Positions 8,409-15,730 of a DNA stretch of 64,000 nt are shown here, one piece after another (position 1 is the stretch's first letter; each line of letters starts with the position of its first letter). The stretch is from positions 20,613 through 84,612 of the forward strand of contig NZ_AWEZ01000020.1 of assembly GCF_000468755.1 (NCBI RefSeq). The letters are read 5' to 3'. The notes beneath the pieces are model-generated. The model ran no database searches, was not told where the DNA came from, and was given only the letters and a program-made list of their open reading frames with translations. The stretch comes from Olsenella profusa F0195. GTDB taxonomy: Bacteria > Actinomycetota > Coriobacteriia > Coriobacteriales > Atopobiaceae. A program made the translations under genes and the position numbers.

Positions 8409-10874
8409 CTAGAGCTCCGCGAGCGCGGAGCGGTTGAGTATCGCGGCTGCGCTGTAGAGGTCCTCGTCGTCGCGCACGATGACCACGTGTTGGTCCACGG
8501 TCGTGCCACCTGACGCGTCGCTCCCCCTGAAGAAGTCTGAGAGGGCGTCTGACATGAAGCCCACGAGCCTCTCGACGGGAAGCACCGCCTCCGGCCCGGC
8601 CTCGCCGCCGCCCAGGACGCTCCCACCGCTGGCGCCGAAGATGGTCGGCCTCGTGAGGATGCCGCCCCTCGCGTACCAGCTGACGCCGATGGTCGGTATG
8701 CTCGGCGGGTCGAGGCTGAAGCTCCCGGATATAGAGAAGTGCGGCAGCTTTATGTGAGGCAGCTCGAGGTGCAGGCCCTTGAAGAACCCGCTTATCGCGC
8801 TGAGCCCGTTCGAGACGACGTTCTTCGCATCGCCGATCCTGCTCGATATCGTGCTGGCTATGGCCGAGAAGACGCCGCTGACGGTGCTCGAGATGCCGTT
8901 GAAGACGCTCGTGAAGACGCCTGCGATGCCCCTGAGGATGCCGCCTATCGTCCCCGCCATGGCGTTCATGATGCCGCCGAGGATGTTCGCGAGTCCGCTC
9001 ATGACGGACTTCGCGCCATTGGCAGCCATTGACCAGTCACCGGTGAAGACGCCGACGAAGACGCCGACGATGGCCTCTATGGTGCCGACCACAGCCTGGA
9101 CGATGCCAGCTATGACCTGCATGGCCCCGGAGATGACGGCACCGGCCACGGTGAACGCGGCCGTGAAGACGCTCGACACTATCCCAGCAACCATCGTGAG
9201 GGCCGGGCCGACCACGCTCGCCAGAACCATTGCCACCGCCTCGAACACGGGCTGCAGCGTCTGGAACATCGGCACGAGGTACGTGCCGATGGCATCCCCT
9301 ATCTGCTGGAACGCCGTCTGCGCCGCCTGCAGGGCTGGCGTGAGCAGCGGCCCGACGTTCGCGGCGAAGTCCTGGAAGCCCTGGACGAGTATGTCCCATG
9401 CCGGGCCGAACGTCTGCGCGATGTAGTCGCCTATGCCCTGGAGCGCGGGCACGAGCGTGCCCATGAACCAGTCCGCGACCGGCTGCAGCATCGTGAGGGC
9501 GTTCGTCCCGCCGTCCGCGATGCCCTGGAGGTATCCGGCGAAGCCCTGGATGGCCTGCGCGCCGATGTTGATGGCGTCAGCGAGGCCCTGCCCGACCCAC
9601 TGCACGAACTGCGAGATGACGGGCATCACCGCGTCGACGAGCGGTGCGGCGAACGACACGAAGGCCTGGGCGAGCTGCCCTATCGAGCCGAACAGGTTGC
9701 CGAGGGCGTCCTGGAGCGGAGGGCACACGGCCACGATGCCGAGGAACGCCGCGACGGCGACGCCCACCGGGCCGCTCATGGCACCGAGGAGGCTCGTGAG
9801 CGGCGCAAGCACTGCGCTCAGGCCTGGTATCCCGGAGATCACCGGCGCGAGCCCACCACTGGCGAAGGCGGCGAAGCCCGCGATGACAGGTGCGAGCGCG
9901 GGCATGATGGGGCCTATCTTGCCTGGAACCTCGTCTATGGCCGCCGAGAGCCTCTTGAAGAGGTCGACGGCGCCCTGGATGACCGGCGTGGCGAGCGGCT
10001 CGACCATCCTCGAGAGCGCGGCACGCACGTTGGCGGCCGCTCCCTGGAACGTGTCACCGGACGCCTTGGCCGAGTCCCCCAGGCCCTCGCGCATCGCGTC
10101 CGAGAACGTCTGGAAGTCTATCTGGCCCTTGGAGACCATGTCGGAGACCTCGGCCGTGGTCATGTGCAGGTGGTCGGCGAGCAGCTGTAGCACTGGCACG
10201 CCGGAGCTTGTGAGCTGGAGCATGTCGTCGCCCATGAGCTTGCCGCGCGCCGCGACCGACGAGAAGATCGTGCCTATGTCGTTGAAGCTCCTGCCAGAGG
10301 CAGCGGCGACGTTCGCCACGGCCTGCAGGCTGTTGGTCATGTCCTGGCCGCTCCTGATACCTGCGGCGGAGAGCGTGGCCGCGGCCGTCGCCGCGTCGCC
10401 GAGGCCGTAGGCGGTGCCACGCACGGCGGTCGTGGCCGAGTCCATGATGCTGGCGATGTCGGCCGCGTCGTGGCCGAAGCCGGCGAGCTTCTTCTCCGCG
10501 TTGTCGATGGCAAGGGCGCGGTCGAAGCCACCTTGGACGGCTATGCCTGCGACAGCGGCCACACCGGCCTTTCCGACGCTTCCGAGCGCACCGACGAGCT
10601 GTCCGGCGTTCTCCCTCACGGCAGTGAGGGAGCTGGACACCTTATCCTTTATGGACGACCTCACGCCGTCCCACGTCGATGACGCCTTGGCCCTCAGCCT
10701 GTCCCAGGCCGAGCCCGTCTCAGAGGACATGCCGTTGACGTCAGACGTCGCGGAGCTCGTCGCCTGCCTGCACTTCTGCTTGAAGGCGTCGAGCGCGCCG
10801 GAGGCCTTCCCCACGCCATCCGTGAAGCCGGACGAGTCGGCCGTTATCCTCGCCGACAGCGTGTAGTCAGCCAT
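8409..10874 (-). CDS. Tape measure protein
   Basis: An 821-residue protein, the longest in the window. It starts with helical sequence (DYTLSARITADSSGFTDGVG), followed by a conserved-type tape-measure domain (about 80-290) and a long Ala/Val/Gly/Ile-rich hydrophobic helical region (about 300-700) that could span the host membrane during DNA entry. At three residues per about 4.5 angstrom of helix, tail length would be roughly 120 nm (estimate). It follows the frameshifted chaperone gene, as in lambda-like phages. Confidence 0.9.
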   Translation of the reverse strand: MADYTLSARITADSSGFTDGVGKASGALDAFKQKCRQATSSATSDVNGMSSETGSAWDRLRAKASSTWDGVRSSIKDKVSSSLTAVRENAGQLVGALGSVGKAGVAAVAGIAVQGGFDRALAIDNAEKKLAGFGHDAADIASIMDSATTAVRGTAYGLGDAATAAATLSAAGIRSGQDMTNSLQAVANVAAASGRSFNDIGTIFSSVAARGKLMGDDMLQLTSSGVPVLQLLADHLHMTTAEVSDMVSKGQIDFQTFSDAMREGLGDSAKASGDTFQGAAANVRAALSRMVEPLATPVIQGAVDLFKRLSAAIDEVPGKIGPIMPALAPVIAGFAAFASGGLAPVISGIPGLSAVLAPLTSLLGAMSGPVGVAVAAFLGIVAVCPPLQDALGNLFGSIGQLAQAFVSFAAPLVDAVMPVISQFVQWVGQGLADAINIGAQAIQGFAGYLQGIADGGTNALTMLQPVADWFMGTLVPALQGIGDYIAQTFGPAWDILVQGFQDFAANVGPLLTPALQAAQTAFQQIGDAIGTYLVPMFQTLQPVFEAVAMVLASVVGPALTMVAGIVSSVFTAAFTVAGAVISGAMQVIAGIVQAVVGTIEAIVGVFVGVFTGDWSMAANGAKSVMSGLANILGGIMNAMAGTIGGILRGIAGVFTSVFNGISSTVSGVFSAIASTISSRIGDAKNVVSNGLSAISGFFKGLHLELPHIKLPHFSISGSFSLDPPSIPTIGVSWYARGGILTRPTIFGASGGSVLGGGEAGPEAVLPVERLVGFMSDALSDFFRGSDASGGTTVDQHVVIVRDDEDLYSAAAILNRSALAEL

Positions 10875-10877
10875 GTG

Positions 10878-11569
10878 TCACCGCCCGTCGATGTGTGCCT
10901 GTATGTCGCGCATCTTGTCTCGCGCCTGTCGTGGGCTCATGCGCCTCATGGCAGTGAGGTCCTCGTAGAGCCTGACCGCCCTGCTTCCCTTCTTGGCCAT
11001 GGCGTTGGCGAGGGCGTTGGCGAGGGCGTCCCTCAGCGTCTCTGCCTCCTCGGCGTCCCTGTCCTCGATGGCGCGCGCCAGGAGCACCCTCTGAGCCTGC
11101 GTGATGCCGTCCCACTGGTCAGGCGTCCACCCGAGCCTCGCGGCCACGTACGCCCACTCGGCGTCCTCGGCGTGCTCCCGTGGGACGAGCCTCATCCACG
11201 GGTGGCCGACGCTGCCTGCGCTGGTGCGCCTGATGACCTGCCTTGTGAGGGCTACTGGAATAAAAAACCACAGTCGCGGCTGAGAGCCTCTGCGGCCAGG
11301 TTCATGAGCGACACCATGCCGTGCTCGCCGATGTAGCCATCGACTACCTGCATGGCACGCGTGGGGTTCACCCACGCCGCGCTGCCGACCTCGCGCAGGC
11401 CGTAGGCAACCACCGTGCGCTCGTCCTTGATGGTCGGCATCTGGCTGAACACCTGCACGACCGAGCGGTTCCCGAGGGCCGCCTCGGCCATCTCTATGCG
11501 CTTCGGGACGTACACGATCTCGTACTCGGTGCCGCCCTGCTCGAGCGTCGTCTGCTGCGTGTCTGCCAT
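10878..11569 (-). CDS. Tail assembly chaperone, gpGT-type fusion made by -1 frameshift
   Basis: Ribosomes that slip -1 on the TTTTTTA heptamer (11261-11267, minus strand) leave the short frame at Leu and continue IPVALTRQVIRR to a stop at 10878. The T part adds 127 residues, charged and helical (AEWAYVAARLGWTPDQWDG, QARDKMRDIQAHIDG). This matches the lambda G/GT arrangement, in which the fusion recruits major tail protein to the tape measure. The T-part frame has no start of its own. Confidence 0.85.
11252..11569 (-). CDS. Tail assembly chaperone, short gpG-type product
   Basis: A 105-residue product ending at TAG 11252-11254, four codons beyond the slippery site. I chose the ATG at 11567-11569 (MADTQQ) because GGAGG precedes it; the ATG at 11581 lies upstream of that ribosome site. 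It contains AALGNRSVVQVFSQMPTIKDE and would coat the tape measure with the GT product during tail assembly. Confidence 0.85.
   Translation of the reverse strand: MADTQQTTLEQGGTEYEIVYVPKRIEMAEAALGNRSVVQVFSQMPTIKDERTVVAYGLREVGSAAWVNPTRAMQVVDGYIGEHGMVSLMNLAAEALSRDCGFLFQ
11261..11267 (-). promoter_or_regulatory. Programmed -1 ribosomal frameshift site
   Basis: The heptamer T TTT TTA (same form as the HIV-1 slip site) is in the correct phase (GGT TTT TTA) near the end of the short chaperone frame. The stop follows 2 codons after TTA. Re-reading the final A gives ATT CCA GTA and joins the downstream frame. Confidence 0.85.
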
Positions 11570-11629
11570 GCTGCCCTCCATGTCGGCGGGAGGCGTACGG
11601 GCCTCCCACCATGATCGTCGCTGTCAGTC

Positions 11630-12160
11630 CTAATGGCGGTTCGACGGCTTCGCCGCCGCCTTGGCGGCTGCGGCGGTGTCGATGTCGAACCAGGTGAGCT
11701 TGCCCGTGCCGGTGAGCGAGATGCTCGCCGTGGAGTTGTCATCCGCAGGGGCGTCGTTCTCGTACTTGGTCACGTAGGCCAGGCCGCCGCAGCGCGGCGT
11801 GTAGTTCGTGTCGTCGTACACCTGCTTCATGCAGATGGCCGTGCCGTCCTCGAAGGCCTTGCGGAGGGCCTTGTCGGACTCGCTGTCCTTGACGGTCGCC
11901 GTGTCGATGTCGAGCGTCCAGCTCTTGGTGGACGGCCGGTTGATCTGCCAGGTCTGCTTCGTGTCCTTGCTGGTGAAGTTGGTCGTGTCCGCAGAGAGCG
12001 AGATCTTGGCGCCGGTCTCGCCGTCGATGGCGAGCAGCTTGGTTCCGTCCGCGTTGAAGATGCACGTGAGGATGTCCGAGCCCTTGAGGGCGGCCACCGA
12101 CTTCTCGGTGACGCAGTACGCTCCCGAATCGAAGTTCGTGGTGGGTGCTGGGTCTGGCAT
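11630..12160 (-). CDS. Major tail tube protein
   Basis: A 176-residue protein directly before the tail chaperones. It shows the mixed beta pattern of siphophage tube proteins: an N-terminal arm (MPDPAPTTNFDSGAYCV), a strand-rich core (SKDTKQTWQINRPSTKSW, DTATVKDSESDKALRKAF) and a C-terminal strand (TASISLTGTGKLTWFD), followed by an Ala/Lys tail. It would stack as hexamers around the tape measure. Confidence 0.8.
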   Translation of the reverse strand: MPDPAPTTNFDSGAYCVTEKSVAALKGSDILTCIFNADGTKLLAIDGETGAKISLSADTTNFTSKDTKQTWQINRPSTKSWTLDIDTATVKDSESDKALRKAFEDGTAICMKQVYDDTNYTPRCGGLAYVTKYENDAPADDNSTASISLTGTGKLTWFDIDTAAAAKAAAKPSNRH

Positions 12161-12169
12161 TGATGCCTC

Positions 12170-12598
12170 CTATTTCGCGATGAGCCCGTACGAGACCGTG
12201 AGCTCGTATGCCACGATGGCATGCCACTCGCCCGTCCCGTCGCGCTTGATGTTCTGGATTCCCATGTCGTCCTGGCGCACCAGGTTGAAGATGGGGCACT
12301 CGGACGCGTCGACCACCACGTCCTGCTCCATGGCCTCCTCGAGGGAGGCCACCATGGCAAGCACGCCCTCCTTCGACCTGGAGGGTGACGATATGGCATG
12401 TATCTGCACGTCGAAGACGTCGAGGAACATGGTCTTCGACTTGCCGGGCCTGCTCCCCACGAGCGACACCGAGTAGAGCGGCGACGGCTCGTCGTCCGGG
12501 TCGAGGACGCACCTGGTGCCCGTGCCGTCCTGGATCCTCGCCACTATCGCGGCCACGAGGTCGACCGGCGAGAGCCGCCTCAGCATCCGCCTGCTCAT
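12170..12598 (-). CDS. Tail terminator or completion protein
   Basis: A 142-residue protein between the HK97-gp10-like protein and the tube protein, the usual place of the tail terminator. The alpha/beta pattern (LRRLSPVDLVAAIVARIQDG, then SKTMFLDVFDVQIHAIS, ending EWHAIVAYELTVSYGL) suits a ring-forming terminator that caps the tube. It overlaps the upstream gene by 4 bp. Confidence 0.65.
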   Translation of the reverse strand: MSRRMLRRLSPVDLVAAIVARIQDGTGTRCVLDPDDEPSPLYSVSLVGSRPGKSKTMFLDVFDVQIHAISSPSRSKEGVLAMVASLEEAMEQDVVVDASECPIFNLVRQDDMGIQNIKRDGTGEWHAIVAYELTVSYGLIAK

Positions 12599-12978
12599 AG
12601 ACCGGCCTCCCTCAGCGCCTCTCCTACCCTGCGTTCGAGGATAGGCTGGGCCCTGCGTACCTCCTGCGACAGGAAGTGCCGTCCCTCGACGTAGGGGGCC
12701 TTGAGCCGCTTGCCAAGCTTCGGCACGTACCTCCCGACCTGCTGCCGGTGCCCGTACTCGACGTGCGGGGCGTACTCGGCGTTGTAGCCCACGTATCCCT
12801 CGGTGTCCGTGACCTCCTGCCTGAGCGAGTTCACCAGGCCGCCGGAGTCACGCGGCGTCGATGCCCTGAGGTCCTCGGCCATCTCGTTCACTGTCGCGGT
12901 GATGGCTGTCCTCACGGCGAGCTGCCCGAGCCCATCCAGCGCCGCCGAGAGCCCACCATCGTCCAGCGTGATGCCCAT
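12595..12978 (-). CDS. HK97 gp10-like head-tail joining protein
   Basis: A 127-residue protein from ATG 12976-12978. It has the family pattern: N-terminal helix with TATVNEMAEDLRASTPRDSG, then LVNSLRQEV, YNAEYAPHVEYGHRQQ, and a helical C-terminus (EGRHFLSQEVRRAQPILERR). HK97 gp10 proteins connect head completion proteins to the tail. Confidence 0.8.
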   Translation of the reverse strand: MGITLDDGGLSAALDGLGQLAVRTAITATVNEMAEDLRASTPRDSGGLVNSLRQEVTDTEGYVGYNAEYAPHVEYGHRQQVGRYVPKLGKRLKAPYVEGRHFLSQEVRRAQPILERRVGEALREAGL

Positions 12979-12980
12979 TG

Positions 12981-13304
12981 CTAGCCACCCTTCTGCCTCG
13001 TGCAGTACAGGGATCGGCGCCTGCCAAGGTCTGACACCTGCGTTACCTCGTAGGTCTCGCCGTCCTGACCTACCGGAAAGCGGATCGTGTCCGCCCTGCG
13101 GACGGTGGCCACGGGTGCCGTGGTGACCAAGGCGAGGTCGCAGGCCCTGTAGCCGTTCCCCTCGTTCTCGGTGGCCGTCAGCCCCCATGGGGTGGTGCGC
13201 ACGCGCACCCTTCCCAGGCTCCTTGACTCGCGGATTCGGTTGCCGAGCCTGTCACGCCTCCCGGTGTCGGAGAGCTCATAGAGCTCCGCCATGCGCCACC
13301 TCAT
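12981..13304 (-). CDS. Head closure or stopper protein
   Basis: A 107-residue protein, or 103 from the internal ATG at 13292, which has its own GAGGTG. Its small beta-barrel-like pattern (SRSLGRVRVRTTPWG, VRRADTIRFPVGQDG, ETYEVTQVSDLGRR) is typical of head-tail stoppers (SPP1 gp16-like). The start at 13304 overlaps the preceding stop (ATGA). Order in the cluster supports the call. Confidence 0.65.
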   Translation of the reverse strand: MRWRMAELYELSDTGRRDRLGNRIRESRSLGRVRVRTTPWGLTATENEGNGYRACDLALVTTAPVATVRRADTIRFPVGQDGETYEVTQVSDLGRRRSLYCTRQKGG

Positions 13305-13648
13305 ACGAACCTCACCTTCGGCAGCCCGGACGAGCCGTCCGCGCGGGCCATGTCGGCGAGCGCGGACAGCTCCCGGTCGTACTCGGAGAGGAGGTCGTCG
13401 ACGAAGGTGACTGACATGACGTCGCCCTGGCCCTCCGACTCGGACGTGATGCCCTCGTCGAAGCGCCGGTTGACGGCCTTGACCGTGGCGTCCACCACGA
13501 TGGACTCAGCCAGCGCAGGGAGCCTTGCGACGCCTGCCCGCAGGCACACGCGGTCGGAGACGGACTGGACGGCCTCCGCCAGCCACTCGTCGGACGGGAC
13601 GTCCTCCCAGGCGTCAAGCCTCGCCTTGACGCGATCCAGGACGGCCAT
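13301..13648 (-). CDS. Head-tail adaptor protein (gp6/gp15-like)
   Basis: A 115-residue, mainly helical protein directly after the major capsid gene. Pattern: VLDRVKARLDAWEDVPSDEW, a helix with SVSDRVCLRAGVARLPALAE, then VVDATVKAVNRRFDEGITSES. This is the layout of the small alpha-helical adaptors that bind the portal underside. It overlaps the stopper gene by 4 bp. Confidence 0.75.
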   Translation of the reverse strand: MAVLDRVKARLDAWEDVPSDEWLAEAVQSVSDRVCLRAGVARLPALAESIVVDATVKAVNRRFDEGITSESEGQGDVMSVTFVDDLLSEYDRELSALADMARADGSSGLPKVRFV

Positions 13649-13666
13649 GCCGCCACCTCCCTGTCA

Positions 13667-14584
13667 TTAGGCTCCGGGCGTGATGGTGCCCTTGAGGACG
13701 GCGTCAGACACCTCCGGGAAGACCTTCGTGCCGCCCATGACGAGCGTGTCGATGCTCGCGTTCGTGGTGATCACGGCGTGCGTCATGCCAAGCATGCCGG
13801 TCGCGTCTGACGTGAGGCCGAAGGTCTGTGCAAGGTCGCCACCGTTGGCGGGCACGTAGGCGATGTTCAGGTTCTGTGCGGCTGTGCCGAAGACTGTGCC
13901 TGCGGGAACTTTTGCACTCGTGAAGGTCGTGCCGAGCCCCAGGAAGTCCTTGATGTAGGACATACCGAATGCGCTCTGGGTCGTGATGGTGGCCGTGCCG
14001 AGGTAGGATGCCACGTCGGTCGGGTTCACGAAGAACGCGAACGGCGGGACTCCGTCGTCGTCGATGTCACCGAAGCCGTCGTAGTCCTCGAAGATGGTCT
14101 CGAGCGCGGCCCACATGTTGGCGAGCGCGGCCTGCAGCGTCTTGCCCGCGGGAGCGGTCTTGGTCGTGCCGGTGACGGCGGCGAGCAGGTCAGACTTGAT
14201 GTTGCCCTGCAGGCCCGCGACGAACTTCGCGTCCGTGTCGTTGATGGCGCGGTCACGGCCCTTGCCCTGGACGGCCTCGGCCGTGGTGTTGCGGCGCCAC
14301 TTGCTGAGGCCGAGCGTGATGGTCTGGTCAAGGGTGCGGGACACCTTGGAGAGCGGGATGTACTCGCCCTCGGCGACGTTGCCGCCCTTGACGTCGGTCG
14401 TGTACTTGTAGGTCTTGATCGTGCCTCCGTCGGCAACGGGGATGAGGTTGGTCATCCCGAGCAGCTTCTGCAGGCGCTGGATGCCCTGCGCGAAGCGGTT
14501 GACGTAGTCGATGGAGATGTCAGGTGCGAGGTCGGCCGCCTTGGTGACGCCGGCCTCCGGATAGCTCAGGTTCGCTGCTGGCAT
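13667..14584 (-). CDS. Major capsid protein
   Basis: A 305-residue protein following the scaffold gene by one base. It starts PAANLSYPEAGVTKAADLAP and has an HK97-like order of segments: N-terminal arm, long helix region (VNRFAQGIQRLQKLLG), extended loop (GEYIPLSKVSRTLDQTITLG), a domain with FFVNPTDVASYLG and a C-terminal strand. No separate maturation protease gene is present, so a separate scaffold is consistent. Confidence 0.85.
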   Translation of the reverse strand: MPAANLSYPEAGVTKAADLAPDISIDYVNRFAQGIQRLQKLLGMTNLIPVADGGTIKTYKYTTDVKGGNVAEGEYIPLSKVSRTLDQTITLGLSKWRRNTTAEAVQGKGRDRAINDTDAKFVAGLQGNIKSDLLAAVTGTTKTAPAGKTLQAALANMWAALETIFEDYDGFGDIDDDGVPPFAFFVNPTDVASYLGTATITTQSAFGMSYIKDFLGLGTTFTSAKVPAGTVFGTAAQNLNIAYVPANGGDLAQTFGLTSDATGMLGMTHAVITTNASIDTLVMGGTKVFPEVSDAVLKGTITPGA

Positions 14585-14585
14585 G

Positions 14586-15188
14586 TCATGCCTCTTTCTG
14601 CTGGTTGGTGAATAGCTCTATGTGCTCGCGGATGGCCCTCTGGCGCTCGGCGGTGTCCTTGATCGCCATGACGTCGGACTTGGTCATCGGCTTTCCGGTG
14701 CCGCCCGCCTTCGGCGCGCTGCCAGAGAGCCTGGCCTTCACGGCGGACTCCACAGCCGCGTCGAAGGCATCAGCAAAGGCATCGACCGCCGCCTTGGTGT
14801 CCTCGGCCGTCTCGCCGACGAGCATGCCCACGAGCTCGTCCGGCACGCTGATGCTGCGCCCGGCGAGCTGCCTCCTGGACTCTGCGACCATGCCGGACAC
14901 CGACTTCTCGCGCTCGAGCTCGTCGAGGCGCTTCTGCAGCTGGTCGCGCTCGTACTCGGCCTTCTGGGTCGCGTTCATCTCGGCGAGCTTCGCGGCCTCG
15001 GCGACCTTGGCCTCCTGCTGCTCCTGCCACTTAGCGAACTTCTTCGCGATGATCGCGTCCACGTCCGCGTCGGTGTAGGTCTTGCCGCCCTGCTGGGTGC
15101 CCTCGCCCTTCTTGGTCGGGTCGGTCTGCTGCTGGCCCTGCTGGGCGCCCTCGCCCTGCTGCTGCGTGCCGTCGTTCTCGTCCGCCAT
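14586..15188 (-). CDS. Capsid scaffolding protein
   Basis: A 200-residue, highly charged protein before the capsid gene. It has a Gln/Gly-rich N-terminus, a long coiled coil (about 40-105: KWQEQQEAKVAEAAKLAEMN, QKRLDELEREKSVSG) and a short basic C-terminus. These are the usual features of DUF4355-type siphophage scaffolds. It would guide procapsid assembly and then leave. Confidence 0.8.
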   Translation of the reverse strand: MADENDGTQQQGEGAQQGQQQTDPTKKGEGTQQGGKTYTDADVDAIIAKKFAKWQEQQEAKVAEAAKLAEMNATQKAEYERDQLQKRLDELEREKSVSGMVAESRRQLAGRSISVPDELVGMLVGETAEDTKAAVDAFADAFDAAVESAVKARLSGSAPKAGGTGKPMTKSDVMAIKDTAERQRAIREHIELFTNQQKEA

Positions 15189-15299
15189 CCGCGTGCTCCG
15201 TATCCCCGCATGTCATGGCCCTGCGGCTCGGCCTTCCCACGGTGCTTTTAGCGTCATCACGTCTCGGACGCGCGAGCGGGCCACCGTCCCCGGTTGGCC

Positions 15300-15557
15300 C
15301 TACTCGCAAAGCTCGATGATCCTGTCCACGGCATCGGCCGTCGGGTAGCCCCTGCAGCGCATGAGCTCCTCGTCCCCGTCGTCCACGGTGACCGTCGGGA
15401 GGTAGTCGATGTCCCTGTCCATGGCCTCGCACGGGCACCAGTCGATGTCCTTGGTGAGCGGCTCTATGCCCTCGTCCTCGAGCGTCGGCACGAGGTCGCG
15501 CAGCGTCCCCCTGCACGGGGAGCACCAGCTCGCGTGCCAGATGGTGACCGTCGGCAT
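15300..15557 (-). CDS. Thioredoxin/glutaredoxin-like protein
   Basis: An 85-residue protein with an N-terminal WCSPC active-site motif (near residue 11), a cis-proline strand region (YLPTVTVDD near 53) and a C-terminal helix. It is shorter than bacterial thioredoxin. Such proteins occur in head modules of some actinobacterial phages and may reduce or assemble virion proteins. Its AGGAGG ribosome site begins just after the tRNA CCA end, so tRNA processing could affect its mRNA. The 111 bp to the scaffold hold nothing I recognise. Confidence 0.75.
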   Translation of the reverse strand: MPTVTIWHASWCSPCRGTLRDLVPTLEDEGIEPLTKDIDWCPCEAMDRDIDYLPTVTVDDGDEELMRCRGYPTADAVDRIIELCE

Positions 15558-15569
15558 GAGGTCCTCCTA

Positions 15570-15656
15570 TGGTCGGGGCGGCGGGACTCGAACCCGCAAG
15601 GCCGCACGGCCACGTGCTCCTGGGGCACGCGCGTATGCCAGTTTCGCCACGCCCCG
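15570..15656 (-). tRNA. Phage tRNA-Leu, anticodon CAG, with C at position 33
   Basis: The 87-nt minus-strand sequence folds fully: 7-bp acceptor (CGGGGCG/CGCCCCG), D arm, 5-bp anticodon stem CGTGC/GCACG around loop CCCAGGA, long variable arm (GGCC/GGCC), T arm with TTCGAGT, then A and an encoded CCA. Anticodon CAG plus a long variable arm means leucine. Base 33 is C rather than the near-universal U. Confidence 0.9.
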
Positions 15657-15730
15657 AAATCGGGTATACTGCCAGTGACGCCGAGCTCCACCCGGGTATA
15701 CGAACCAGAGCAGAGAATCGGCGTCATTCT

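Noticed and set aside
8739..10410. Long plus-strand open frames opposite the tape measure gene
   Set aside because: They are antisense shadows of a GC-rich gene with no ribosome sites and no domain pattern.
10867..11115. 82-codon minus-strand frame in the tail chaperone
   Set aside because: Wrong frame, Arg/Gly/His-rich; the frameshift product explains the coding potential.
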